Assembly: GCA_942159475.1 (NCBI GenBank)
Contig: OW804097.1
Location: 117,464,789-117,528,788 of the forward strand
Origin: Sthenelais limicola
Taxonomy: Eukaryota > Annelida > Polychaeta > Phyllodocida > Sigalionidae
Direction of reading: 5' to 3'
DNA: 64,000 nt
The position numbers were made by a program, and so were the translations under genes. The notes beneath the pieces are model-generated. The model searched no databases and had not been told where the DNA came from. It saw only the letters and a program-made list of their open reading frames with translations. Positions 1-12,576 of the stretch are shown piece after piece (the stretch's first letter is position 1; every line of letters begins with the position of its first letter).

Positions 1-395
1 ATGCCATTTCTCTGCGCGGACGAATGCTTTAGCGAATACCTGGAAGATAAATAATACAAATAAGTTGAAAGGCTGATAAGAGCCATGAAGAAACATCCCT
101 GACACAAAATAGATGCTTTGTTGGGCACGTGTTGGGGTCGTCCCAATGACCCGAGGCGTACATTATATATCAGACAGATAATGTGTAGGGCCTATATGGG
201 GTCGCGGGGGTATCATCTAAAGGCCCTTATCAATGATTTCTGAAGATATTACTTTCTCGATCCTACTGATACCAAACTTGTCTAGGGCAGTCATAGCTTG
301 ACAAGTAGGACTCGTTGCTTTGCGCTATTTCGCCAAGTTGAAACTTGTTTCTAAAGGCGCCAAACCATAATAAAAACGCATAATTATCAGTACGT
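1..395. other. foxj2/3 intron, no feature seen
   Basis: Unique-looking sequence. No exon, repeat or RNA gene recognised. Confidence 0.5.
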
Positions 396-630
396 GGGTC
401 AGATTTTCAGGAAATGTACAATTGGCAGCTGTACACATTCAGGAAATTGTGCTAAATTAGGCTACAATTTGGTCAATACTAGGTAAATTCGAGTATATTC
501 TGCGTTGCAATGATTCTAGCAATCTGTTTGGCTAGGTTGAACTGTATTTTGAACTTTAGTTTCGTCTGAAATCTGGGTAATTTGAGAGGATTGGTGAAGG
601 TGAATCGTATATTTTCTGAAAATCTGACCC
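396..630 (+). mobile_element. TIR28 MITE, subfamily A
   Basis: This family is about 235 bp with 28-bp terminal inverted repeats starting GGGTCAGATTTTCAG and ending in the reverse complement. Subfamily A has the internal motif AATACTAGGTAAATTCGAG. This copy is flanked by ACGT at 392-395 and 631-634. Confidence 0.9.
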
Positions 631-732
631 ACGTACGTGCCATCACACAGTTATCATGAGTAATGCTCAAATGCGTAATGAAAGGCTGTAGGGTGTACCT
701 CAATATTCACGTTTTAATCGATATCTGTGTAC

Positions 733-970
733 GGGTCAGATTTTCAAAAACTGTACAACTGGCAGCTGTACACATTTAGTAAATTCTGCTAGATATTTAG
801 GCTGCAATTTGCTCAATACTAGGTACATTCAAGAATATTCGGCATTGCATTGATTCTAGCAATCTGTTTGGTTAGGTTGAACTGTATTTTGAACTTTATT
901 TTCGTCTGAAATTTGGGTTATTTGAGAAGATTGGCGAAGTTCAATTGTACATTTTCTGAAAGTCTGACCC
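733..970 (+). mobile_element. TIR28 MITE, subfamily A
   Basis: Complete copy, flanked by GTAC at 729-732 and 971-974. Confidence 0.9.
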
Positions 971-1382
971 GTACATAGTTCAAAACTATCGTGATTTCCT
1001 CAAGACTAAAGTGATAGCGTTCCCAGCAATCGTTATGTGCGTACTGGGTCCGTTTTCAGGGGAATGAGGAATGATATTGCACTCGGACTGAAGTCTTGTT
1101 TCCTTCACGAACATTCGCCTTTTATTTGAGTTAGGCAAGTTAAAGGCACGGAACGCCGTCATTCCTAATAAAATATAAACTTGTTTTTTGTTATTCGGCT
1201 GGACATATTCAATCATTCTATTTCGACCCGATTGTTCCAATCGATTACTGCCTTATGAAAGGGGAAAACGCTACATATGGTCAGGGAATAGACCGATCAG
1301 CTTGCTATGTCTTATAATATGAGAATAGCAGGTGAGATAACAACGGTTCTTGTCCACAGTCAGGCAGGGGAATGAGGAATGA

Positions 1383-1582
1383 TCTAGGCCCAAAGTTGAG
1401 TGAGTCTCTTCAAACGAAGGAAAAGCCTCTTGCCTCAAACCGCAAAGTGCTATTATAATTCCATTAAGACCGCAAAATGTCATTATATTTTCATTAAAAC
1501 GCCGAGGCCAGGTCAGGAAACCGATTAGCAAAGTAGGCTGACATACCATTCTTATCTGATCTGAGGGTTTGGACCTAGAGTG
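1383..1582. mobile_element. MITE with CTAGGCCCAAA ends, copy 1
   Basis: Left end CTAGGCCCAAA, right end TTTGGACCTAG. Inside are AAGCCTC and two CATTAAGACCGCAAA-like repeats. Confidence 0.75.
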
Positions 1583-2984
1583 GGTATACAATCATCCACA
1601 TTATTCCGCCAAACGGCCAACCCGAGCGGGAGGGAGATCTAGTCTGATTGAGACGCAACATCATCTACCCCCTACAATTTTTCTTCTACATTTGCCTTAG
1701 ATTCAACAAGTCATTCCTACGCCATCCCACCGCTTTCATATCCCGTTTGAATAATTGATGATTAAACCATTAACACCATAGGAAAGACGAGGCCCGCCTT
1801 GCCTTCTAGCATGCACCTTGGCGTGCCTCAACGCCTGGCGTTGTGTTGCTATAGTAACGGCTTGGGTAACTAGGCAGCCATTGGGTATGCTCGTACATGT
1901 ATTCCTCCGCGCGGTGATGCGGTCTTACAGAGTGGTAGAGGAGCGTGTATCACAGCCGTGGACGTTGAGACTGGTATCATGCGCATTCTGCCATAGCCTT
2001 CTCTGGCCCGTACCGTATGCTATGGCTATGTCTCCTCGTATTCTGTGGTACGCTAATGTTTCTAAAATGAAATAAATACATTCTAATACTCCGTTCATGG
2101 ATGATTAGTGAACACTCCAACACACCTTGTTTTCTGGCAATCTCATGAAGTTATTATTTTTTTTTAAAAAAACGTCATAAGACGTTCCAGTAGCATGGTA
2201 GCTCTTTAAGAAGGTGGAGGATCGTTGGCCCCGTTTAACTTATGAAAGTTCTAAATATAAACTCTATGTTATGAAAGTTCCTCTGCTGAATTGGGTTCAC
2301 ATTATTAAAATAAATCATGTGTTAATGGCATAAATTGGCAAAATACATATATACAGGATAACAGGAAAACATGTGTAACATGCCAACAAATAGTAACATA
2401 TAACTTTGTAAATCCAAGACCTGAAAACCACCTGCAGGTTGTTGACATTTCCTTTTGGTAAATACTAGGGTATTTCGCTTGATATTACCTTATTCCTGAA
2501 ATATTTCCCAGAAAAAAATCCACAGACATCTTCGACAAATATAAGTAAATGTTACTAAGAACGTAGCAGGATTTCTTGAACCTTAAGCTCCTAATATATT
2601 TTTACACTGACAAAAAATACTTAATTAAATCAAAATCGAACTATTTAATCAACAAAAGGTCCGCACCCTTCAAAGTTGATTGATTTCGTTCTACAAGCTT
2701 TTTTTTCTATCAGTCACAATGTCTTATGCATTGTTCCTTTTTGGCATCGATAATCAAGATATTGATTTACCATGCTGCCAATGGAATTAAGTTGAAGGTT
2801 GCTTCCTTTTTACCCTAATGCTGGATCTCCATCCTGGTTGATTCATAATTCAGTCTTCGTTCTTCCCTACCAGTTCTCTCGTCTCCCCATCTTTTTACAC
2901 CAGCGACCCTTTGCCTTTCTCTTCTGCCCTTTGTGCACTCAGTTCGTCCCGATGTTGTGTCTGCAGCTCCTAAAGATATTATAG
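1583..2984. other. intron stretch without recognised feature
   Basis: The 85-codon frame at 1818-2075 has no recognisable domain. The remaining forkhead exons were looked for here and not found. Confidence 0.5.
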
Positions 2985-3332
2985 TTAGGCAAAAAAAAGG
3001 TGTTTCCGATTTACCCCCCCCCCCCCCCCGCCCTACCTAGAAAAACCTTACCCTACCTAAACTATTTTACCATACCTGATTTTCATTTTACCATATCTTA
3101 CTTTTTTTGGCAAAAAAAGCCTATAAAAGCAGGAAAACGGGGTTTCCTAAGCCGGAACTGTCAAAAAGCATATTTCCCATGTTTAAACAACAATTGTTAT
3201 AAAATAGACATTTTTTTCAGTTCCTGGGAGGTGGTTTTCTTTTAAAAAAAATTTAAAAAAAAAAAGTTACCCCCCCCTACCTAGTTTTCAGCCAGATAAA
3301 TCGGAAACACACCTATCATTTTTTTGGCCTAA
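2985..3332. mobile_element. 348-bp MITE with GTGTTTCCGATTTA inverted repeats, copy 1
   Basis: Inverted ends contain TTAGGC, an A-run and GTGTTTCCGATTTACC, mirrored by TAAATCGGAAACAC and GGCCTAA at the right. The inside is C- and T-rich. A second copy is at 54165-54522. Confidence 0.8.
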
Positions 3333-3789
3333 GAATACCTTGTGTGGGGTGTACCAATGTCCACCTAGTACTTCACACTGTAGTTTTCTCACATTTATTC
3401 TATAATTTCATATATTAAAAATCATTTTACCTATTATCGATACTATTTTGTCTGCTCAACATTTTCAGTCCTTATGTTTTGGGCCAGGAGTCGGTCGATG
3501 TGACGTCGATAAGATAATCAAAAATGCATAATTGCAATGTGTTGATATTTGTAATTAATTATGTGACGTACATCATGATAGTTTGCCCGTTAAGAGATAT
3601 TTACAACTATATTACTCTTCCGCGTTCGTAAAGGTTAATTAAATTCGTCTATAATCTAGAATGTCAGGATGTGATTAAGTACGTGATTTAAGTACCTTTG
3701 ATAAACAAGTCTGATAATAAAGGACAATTAATACGAACAGAATGGTAACTACGAATCCAAGTCAAGTCAACATATTGCAAGACAGCTAA
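3333..3789. other. AT-rich stretch before the LINE
   Basis: No feature recognised. The 5' edge of the LINE lies at its end, but no target duplication was seen. Confidence 0.45.
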
Positions 3790-5275
3790 CAACTATTAAA
3801 TATTAAATGGTTAATATAAATGGAGTCTTTTCTAACCAGCAGGGAGTAACATGTGGAGTCCCTCAGGGAACTGGGTTAGGACCCTTGCTCTTTTTATTGT
3901 ACATAAATGATTTAGAAACTGTCATCTCAAGAACAAATATCCAGCTTTTTGCAGATGACACGGTCCTGTACACCTCAGATAAGTCTAAGCAAACAGTAAA
4001 TGAAAATCTGCAACATGACCTTGATATGGTCAGTTTATGGTGCAGAAAAAACAAAATATCAATAAATGTAAACAAGAGTAATATACTGGAAATACTTCCT
4101 AGTAAAAATGATAGAACTAAAGGATTATTACAAACTAAATCCAACATTATTCATGAGAAATACACTTTTAAGCTTGGAAATGACGTTATGAACTACTGTG
4201 AGACTTATACTTACCTGGGGTTAATAATTGATAATCGACTGAATTTCAAAGATCATCTACAGCAAAAAATATTACAGGTCACTAAGAGATTGAAAGCAAT
4301 AATGAAAATACAAGGTGCCTTATCTACAAATAATATTATAACATTGTATATGGCAGCTGTCAGACCGATTATAGACTATGGAGATTATATCTATATGGTA
4401 GCACCAAAAAACTTACTGAACAAACTACAAACTTTACAAAATTCTTTTATTAGACTAGCTTTCAAACTCAATAAAAGAGACAGTGTATCCCAAATACAAA
4501 TGAAAATGGGTATTAATACACTTTCCGATAGACGTGAAGAGCATTTATTAGAGATAGCTCATGGTTTAAGTACAAAACAAGAATATATAGATAATAGGGA
4601 AATCAATCTAAGGTCATTAGCTAAAGGCAAAATGATGAAAGTACCAAAACCAAACACGGAAATGGTGAAAAAATCTCTATATTATCAAATTCCCATTTTG
4701 TGGAATGATCTCCCAAAAGAAGGTAAATCTTGTGTCTTAAGGGAGGATTTTAAGCTTTATCTGTCTAGGAGAAATGTAATTCCAAAAGAAAATATTGTTA
4801 AGAAGTAATGAACATAGTTGCACATTGTATAAGGGCAGCAAACCAGAAAGAGTAAACTATAAATATAGCAGTCAGCTATCACTTTAGGGGGATTGATAAT
4901 GATGTTATATGTCATTGAGGGTACATATAAATAATATAACAAACTTTGGCTTGTAAGACCATGTACAAACTTATTTAATTGATAATTAATAATGTTATGT
5001 TAATTTATGTTGATGGGGTAATTAACCCACTTATAAAGATTGTAATGTAGTAGGTACATGATATTATATAACTGCAGAAAAATTTTAATCGAGAACAAAT
5101 GTATTTCACACTCAAACTTAACAGTGATAATAAGGACGCTCCAGGAAGACCTAAGAATGTCAATTCTTAGAAGGAAATATAATTTGTATTGCATACGAAT
5201 GTTAGTCCATTTTCCGGAAATATTGTAACTGTATAATTTCTAGAAATAAACCTATTACAACAACAACAACAACCA
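3790..5275 (+). mobile_element. 5'-truncated non-LTR retrotransposon (LINE), RT fragment with CAA tail
   Basis: An open frame at 3807-4808 encodes 333 residues of a LINE reverse transcriptase. RT motif GVPQGTGLGPLL lies at residues 17-28, the catalytic FADDT at 48-52, then a NVNKSN motif and TYLGLIIDNRLNF, followed by the usual C-terminal region (KLQTLQNSFIRLAF; YYQIPILWNDLP). The endonuclease and the N-terminal RT motifs are missing, so the copy is truncated. The 3' end has AATAAACC and a short CAA repeat near 5258-5275, typical of CR1/L2-like or Jockey-like LINEs. The frame is intact over 1 kb, which suggests a fairly young insertion. The exact 5' edge is uncertain. Confidence 0.85.
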
Positions 5276-5545
5276 ACATATACGACAAGAAATAATGAAT
5301 TTAAACATGAACTTGCTATGGACATTAGACATTGAACTGACACTATAATAATCATATATATTACACTTCTCATACTTCATTTCCATTTATTTGGGTGATC
5401 TGGAAGACCTGGTTACAGATGGTTGTTAATGCCCATTTCCTGATTTTCTTCTGATTCAATATGTATGATGATGTGAAATATTGTATGTATGATCAAAAGT
5501 CGGAATAAAAATCTTTATATATTTATGACCTTTGATTACTTGCAG

Positions 5546-5626
5546 GGATCCTACTGGGCCATAGACAGTAACCCTCCCGAGGATCCCCTCCCATCCAGGA
5601 ACAAGAAGAGACGATTCAGTGAACGA
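5546..5626 (+). CDS. foxj2/3: foxj2/3 exon: end of forkhead domain
   Basis: Phase 0 to phase 0, 27 codons. The acceptor is TTGCAG and the donor GTAAGT. It encodes the second wing of the forkhead fold, starting GSYWAID, then a basic segment RNKKRRF that probably serves as nuclear localisation signal and DNA backbone contact. The preceding exon is not in the 5.5 kb before it. Confidence 0.93.
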
Positions 5627-8600
5627 GTAAGTGCCAACATCTTAATCATTAGACTTGCACAAGTCTTAGAATTTTCTTTGTTTAAAAAATGAAAACTATC
5701 ATGTTATGGTCACTACCATGTTTTGGTCACTCCCCCCTTGACTGAATTCTACGACAGTCCATGAATGGGGAGTCCCAGACCTGCAGTATAGGGCCCTACA
5801 AACAATACCAGTCTTAGGGACGAGGGCTAGTCTACTTAATCATATACAAGCTGAGGGACGGATTAAATAGTTTATGGGAAAGTAGAAAGAGCTGATGCAT
5901 CTGCCAGGGACCATCTACTAGGGTGAAATCTTCAGAAAATGTACAATTCAAATTCACCAATCCTTTCAAATAAGCCAAATTTTAAAAAAAAGAAAAAAAA
6001 AGAAAAAAAGAAAAAAAGAAATCCAAATTTAAGTGAAAAGTGACGTTCAAAATGCAGTTTAACACAAAGAAAGAGATATTTCCAATCAACACAGTGCCAA
6101 AGATCCTCCGATATACCCATTATTTATAATATTTCTGTCTAATTTAACAGAAGTTACCAATTTTGTAGAACTGCCAATTGTGCATTTTCTGAAAATCTGG
6201 CCCACTCACTAGCAGCCACTTTCCCACCTCGTCCGTGACATTTAGTGACTTCAAATGTCAACTCAGTTTCTCCTTTAGGAACCACTTGACGTCATACTTC
6301 AACTTGGGTGGGATTAGGGAAATGAGGGAGTAATGAAGGTTTGATATATCATGTAATGCCCACTCCGAGGTAGCTGTAAATAAATAATAATTGGAATTAG
6401 GCTAGGGGCTCGAGAAAAATGCGCTTGTTAGAGTCCGCGCCTTGGGCTTCTGTTGAATGGAATGAGTTTCATCAATTTCATCAATGCACCAATATTTTTC
6501 AACGGTTTTATCAATTCATAAAAGACCGATCTTCTCCAAATTTCTCTTTGGGCAAAAAAATGCTTCGTTAAAAGAATCTCACATGAACAGAATTTGAGAA
6601 ACTTAACATTTTTCCACATGTGCATTATACAATGATGGGAAATGCGACCATTTTGTTCCCACTTTTATTTTGATAAGATTATCTCTAAAAGAGTTTCATT
6701 CTAAATTCACCTATCATCGCATTTATAACTGCATTTTACTGGAATATTTACGCATGCGATGAAACTTTTCGTTTCGTATCATAATCTAGGGAAAACCACC
6801 ACCGTCCTCTAATTATGATAAGCAGTCGGGTTTTCGCGTTGGCAACACATGAAAAATATATCACATAACGTATTTTTTTGTAAATATATTAAATGATGTG
6901 GCCAATAAAAACATTTAAAAAAAAGTAAAAAAAAAATAATACAAATATGAGGACTAGCCGTGATGTAGGACAGTAATGCCAGAAACGTTGGCTCCCAGAT
7001 AGTCCAATAAAAAAGTGAAAAACTCAATTTCACACTCTATCTTTTTAACGAAGTCACAAGCTAAATTAAACTAAATCTCAGATTTAGCAGCACCCCTCCC
7101 AACAAATATGATAAAACTGAAGGTCGAGATGAATGGTTTTTACTAGAATTCATTATTGTAATCGGGGTGGAATGATTTAAAAATACTTGTATGAATGCTA
7201 CGTAAATGCAACGTACATGGGTCAGATTTTCAGAAAATGTACAATTGGCAGCTGTACACATTTGGTAAATTCTGCTAAATTAGGCTGCAATTTGGTCCAT
7301 ACTAGGTAAATTCGAGTATATTTGGCATTGCATTGATTCTAGCAATCTGTATGGCTAGCTTGAACTGTATTTTGAACTTTATTTTCGTCTGAAATTTGGG
7401 TTATTTGAGACGATTGGCGAATTTGAATTGTACATTTTCTGAAAATCTGACCCATGAATGCTACGTAAATACAACGTACATACTGCCTAGGTCGGTCAGC
7501 ATGTCAATTGTAGCAGTGCAGTGCGGGGACCATGTATTTATTACAAGAGCTACGTATCCCAACATGTATTCTGGCTGGGAGCCAATATGGCTAAATGCAG
7601 ATCGGCTGCAAATGGAATCACTTAAGACTTTATTCTGAAACCCACGAACCCTATTAACAGTTCACAAAAGCTTGGTTTTGAGACCTGCATTATGTAATAG
7701 GCGTACTGCCGAATATTGTTGTTATTCGCCGGCGTATGTGCACTTGTTTTGCACCCGAGTAGTTGACATACATTTGAATATCAACTTTTACTGGTGACCT
7801 TTATTAAGCAATTATTAGAATGTGGAATTATAAGAATGTGGGTTAAAGTCATCTTAATTCTTGATAAGCTGTAATATTGTAGATTAATAGTGTTGCAAAA
7901 GGCATTTATTTTATTAAATGAAACAAAGCCAGTCCAGTCAGGTCCAGAAGGCAGTTTTGGACCCCCAAGTTTTAGGGGTCATTAACACTTTTAGCCATAA
8001 AAAAAACCTTGTGGTTAAGCTTATCGCTGGATGTGGAATCGAGGAATGTGGGGACCTAACTGAGTCCGAATTTTTAAATGAAAAAAAAAAAAAAAAAAAA
8101 AATGATTTCGTATTAAATCCAGATGTCGCTATTTCTTTCTTCCATGAATGGGTCAAGTGGATAAGATGTACAAGCAGCTCTTAGCCTTATTTAGTATATT
8201 TTGCTAAATTAACCCATAAAAATACTAGGGAATGATCATAGTACTGAGGTAGGCTACAGCACAATTTCATACATGCCTTAAAGCTGTATTGCCAGCTAGC
8301 CTACAACAAAACACATCTTGCAAACTTTACTTATTGCGTGACTGATGTTATCAATATTTTGCTGATGTCAGGAGTATGCTTAAATACAAGAATTTGAAGT
8401 TGAATCGACCAAACGATGTATACCACAGCAAGTGTATGATATGAAAATATATATTTCCACCTGAAACGTCACAAAGCAAAATGTAAGGTTGTTATATATC
8501 TGAGTATATTATTTCATCATATTGGTATTGCGTTGCTTCAGAAAATCTGTTCGGTTTTATGTGTTTTGAACCTCATTTTTGTCTTAAATTTGACTTATTT

Positions 8601-9339
8601 GAAAGGGTTGGTGAAGGCGAATTGTACTTTTTCTGGTGATGACCCACACAACTCTTTTATTTATATCATTGGGTGATATGAAGTATCTGCATGGGGTTTA
8701 TGTTCCCATCCAGGACCATCTGATAATTCCCTACGATCCCATAGCTAACATGCCTCGACTGGCCCCATTTTTAGTACTTTTTAGTTCAACTGGTCTCATT
8801 TTGACACTGAGCTATTATTACCCCAACCCTGTCCTCTCATGTTCAGTTGAAGATCGGTTGGCTCCCAATTTTTAGTGCTTTCGTCTTCGCTGATAGCCAT
8901 GGAGATAAAAGCACTTTATTGATTTTTTGTTATAGATATCTCATATACCCACCATGATCGAATAAGCTTTGGCTAGGTTTGGGACTGGAATGTATTATGG
9001 TTTTTCCATATGTGTCAAGCCGTCAGAAAGTTAACAATCAACTGCTCTACTCACAGAAAAAGCTCTACACATTTATGTATATTCTGCAAAATTAGGATAA
9101 TATGATAAATACTAGGTATAATCTTCCTCCCTCACTCCTTCTCCCCTCTCTCTCTCTCCCTCTCTCTCTTCCTCCCTCACTTCTTCTCTCTCTCCCTCTC
9201 TCTCTCTTCGTCTCTCTCGCTCTCTCTCTCTTCCTCTCTCTCCCTCTCTCCCTCTCTCTCTCTCTCTTTCTTCCTCTCCCTCTCTCCTTCTCTCTCTCTC
9301 CCTCACTCCTTCTCCCCCCTCTCTCTCTCCCTCACTCCT

Positions 9340-9375
<36 letters not shown>

Positions 9376-9550
9376 TCTCTCTTCCTCCCTCACTCCTCCC
9401 TCTCGCTCTCTCCCTCCCTCTCTCACTCCCTCTCTCCCCCCTCTCTCTCTCTCCCTCTCCCACTCCCTCTCTCCCCCCTTTCTCTCTCCCCCCTCCCTCC
9501 CTCTCTCTCTCCTCCCTCTCTCTCTCTCCCCTCTCTCTCTCCCTCCCTCT

Positions 9551-9588
<38 letters not shown>

Positions 9589-12529
9589 CCCCCCCTCTCT
9601 CTCTCTCTCTCTCTCTGTTTCTCTAACCCGTGGATCACAATGCAGTGAGTGTGCCTAGTGTGCAGGTTTGCAGTAGTGGCCGCATATTCATTATTGATAT
9701 GAATATTCTTGGCCTTGGGCATCAACTCAAGGCTAAGCTTATCGGAAGCACCGCCGGAAATAAGTTGATATCAAATAATGACTACACAAGTACGATGGAC
9801 GCTGCCAAAATTAGTCTCTTAACCCGTTATTTATTGGCCTTCTGCAGTAGAAATATTTACATTTGAAATTAGAACAAGCGTAGCTTTGTCTACATGAGGG
9901 CTGGCGTTTAGTTGCTAATATCTGTTTACATATTATATCGGTCAGATTTTCAGAAAATTCGCCTTCACCAGACCTCACAAATAACCCATATTTAAGACAG
10001 AAATAAGCTTCAAAATGCAGTTTAACATAACAGAACTGATACTTTTAATCAATGCGATACCAAATATACTCAGATATACCCGGTATTCATCATTTTTCAG
10101 CCTAATTTAGGAGAGTTTCTTTAATGTGTAGAGCTGCAAATTGTACATTTTTAGAAAATCTGAGCCATATATAACGTGGCTCATTACTTTTCTGCAGACA
10201 TTGGTTTTGAGAACGTATTGGTAAATGTATGTATTGTTTATTATATATGTGTGTATGGCGGTCCACTGGGAGAATATTGATCTATTTCTAGAGACGCTAC
10301 TCAGTGTCCCTTCTTATTGATTTATTAGGAAATTACAACTATATCAACTTAATCCTCATAAAAATGAAATTTAAGGGGTCTACCAACTCTGAACGAATCA
10401 CAAAGTTGCACCGTGGGGCATCAAATGCTTCCATAGTCGAAAGCTGTCCAAACAAACTAAGATGATTGTTCATATGATATATTAATATATTCATATCTCG
10501 TCGTGTATCGACACACAGACGTGAAGTTATGATATTAGTGTCACAGTCATTCAGGTGTTAAGTCAGTAAAGCCATCTTGCTATTTCTTACGTCTGGGAGC
10601 CCCAACAAGTCCGTTTTATTTTACACTTTTTTTGTCTTTTTGCAGAATACGGAGTGTAACACTAAGTTTAACCTCATAGTATTATTCTAAGGTGTAATTA
10701 TGCATTATAATATCTTCATGAAATAGGTTATTACAGTATGGGTGAGATTTTCAGACAATGTATAATTGAACTTCATCCATAGATCTTCTCAAATAATCCA
10801 AATTTCAGACAAAAATAAAGATCAAAATACAGTTCAACCTAACCAAGCAGATTGCTAGAATCAATGCAATGCCGAATATACTCGAATTTACCTAGTATTG
10901 ACCAAATTGCAGCTTAATTTAGCAGAATTTACTAAATGTGTACAGCTGCCAATTGTACACTTTCTGAAAATCTGATCCATACAGTATTACAGTGGGTATA
11001 AATAGGTTATTACAGTATACAGTATTACAGTGGGTATAAGAGGTCTGTTTTCTTTTTAGCTATAGAGTATAACACAGATGTTATCTCCATCTAGTTAATA
11101 TAAGAGTAAATTAGACACACTTTTCTACCATGCAATGATGCATTACATTTCTTGCTATTTCTCTAAGCTATTTCCTAGTTGCCCGGACTGTCTTCATGTT
11201 TATCCAGCCCCGGGCTCCCGATAGCTTGATATAATCGGCGGCCTATGTCAGCATCGTGTATCTATATATAGAACGAAATAAATCAATGTAAAAAAGGTAA
11301 AAAAAAAAAGGTTTATCTATGTTGCGTTATTAATAGGGCAGTTGCATAGCCGCCATTTTGAATCCTAGTTCGCATGGAATTATGGGACTAATGGTACAGT
11401 GTAAACTCTATAGAAAAAATGCCATGTTCAGTATGGAATATTTATCAGTGCTCTAATGTCAATATCCATGTGTTTTACATGGTTCCATAACACATGTCCC
11501 CATCTTTCCCATCATGCATTTGGTTTTCATTACTCTTTTATACAAACTCTGATATTGGTGAAAACATTCTTGCAATTTTCGATAAAAAATTCCCAAATAT
11601 TTGTATGTCAGATTTCAACAGAATGCATCCCAGGATTCACTGCAATAGACATGCGCAGTGGCACATGCAACTCCCCTATTAACTACAGACGCAGACATAA
11701 TAAGTGATGTGTAGCGTGACTCATATTAGTATGGACAGTCAGTAGTTCAAAGTGCATTGCTTTTTATCAGGAAAGTCAGTTTTCCCTGGACTGTCTGTGG
11801 TTTTAACCTACAAACAAGTCGATGTTGTGGGTTCGAACCCTGGTGCGGTAGCAGTCTCATGACCCCCCCCCCCCCCCTCAGATACAAGGGTCATATTTTC
11901 AGAAAATGTACAATTCAACTTCGCCAATCTTAATAATCCAAATTTCAGACGAAAATAAAGTTCAAAATACAGTTCAACCTAACCAAACAGATTGCTAGCA
12001 TCAATACAATATACTCGAATTTACATAAAATTGGCTAAATTTCAGCCTGATTTAGCAGATTTTACTAAATGTGTACAGCTGCCAATTGTACATTTTCTGA
12101 AAATCTGACCCACAAGGGAATTAAAGACCACCACTGAAGTGAACTAGTCCTGCTGGTAAAATGTACAAACTTGATGAACGGCGCATCATGCATACTTTTA
12201 CTATGCGACGTCATGGGATGAACTTAACATCGGATCTTGTCTCCTCTCGAACGCTGCCTAAAACCCTAAGCTTTTGTGAGATCGGATCAATGTAATCGCT
12301 TAATCAGATATTTGGATTATAACACTTTACACACACGATGTACCCTCTAGACCCGAGCTACGACCAGGCACAGATGGGCCGATCATTAACGTGCTAGCCA
12401 TAGACAAACTTTCACAAGAAGGAGAAAGGGAGGGAGAGAGGGAGGAAGAGAGAGAGAGAATGAGAGAGGGGTGGGGGAAAGGGAGGGAGAGAGAGAGAGA
12501 GAAGGGAGAGAGAATGAGAGAGGGAGAAG

Positions 12530-12576
<47 letters not shown>

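Noticed and set aside
1818..2075. 85-codon frame as an upstream foxj2/3 exon
   Set aside because: Contains no forkhead residues and no suitable splice sites were seen.
7396..7638. Frames containing [10 protein letters not shown], seen at many places on both strands
   Set aside because: This peptide is the translation of the TIR28 terminal repeat, not a conserved protein motif.
9102..9626. Long open frames on both strands (Leu/Ser/Pro-rich and Arg/Glu-rich)
   Set aside because: They are translations of a CT microsatellite. The same applies to frames at 12391-12680, 17999-18502 and 41980-42611.
11829..11840. tRNA gene
   Set aside because: Only a B-box match; no cloverleaf, A box or acceptor stem found.
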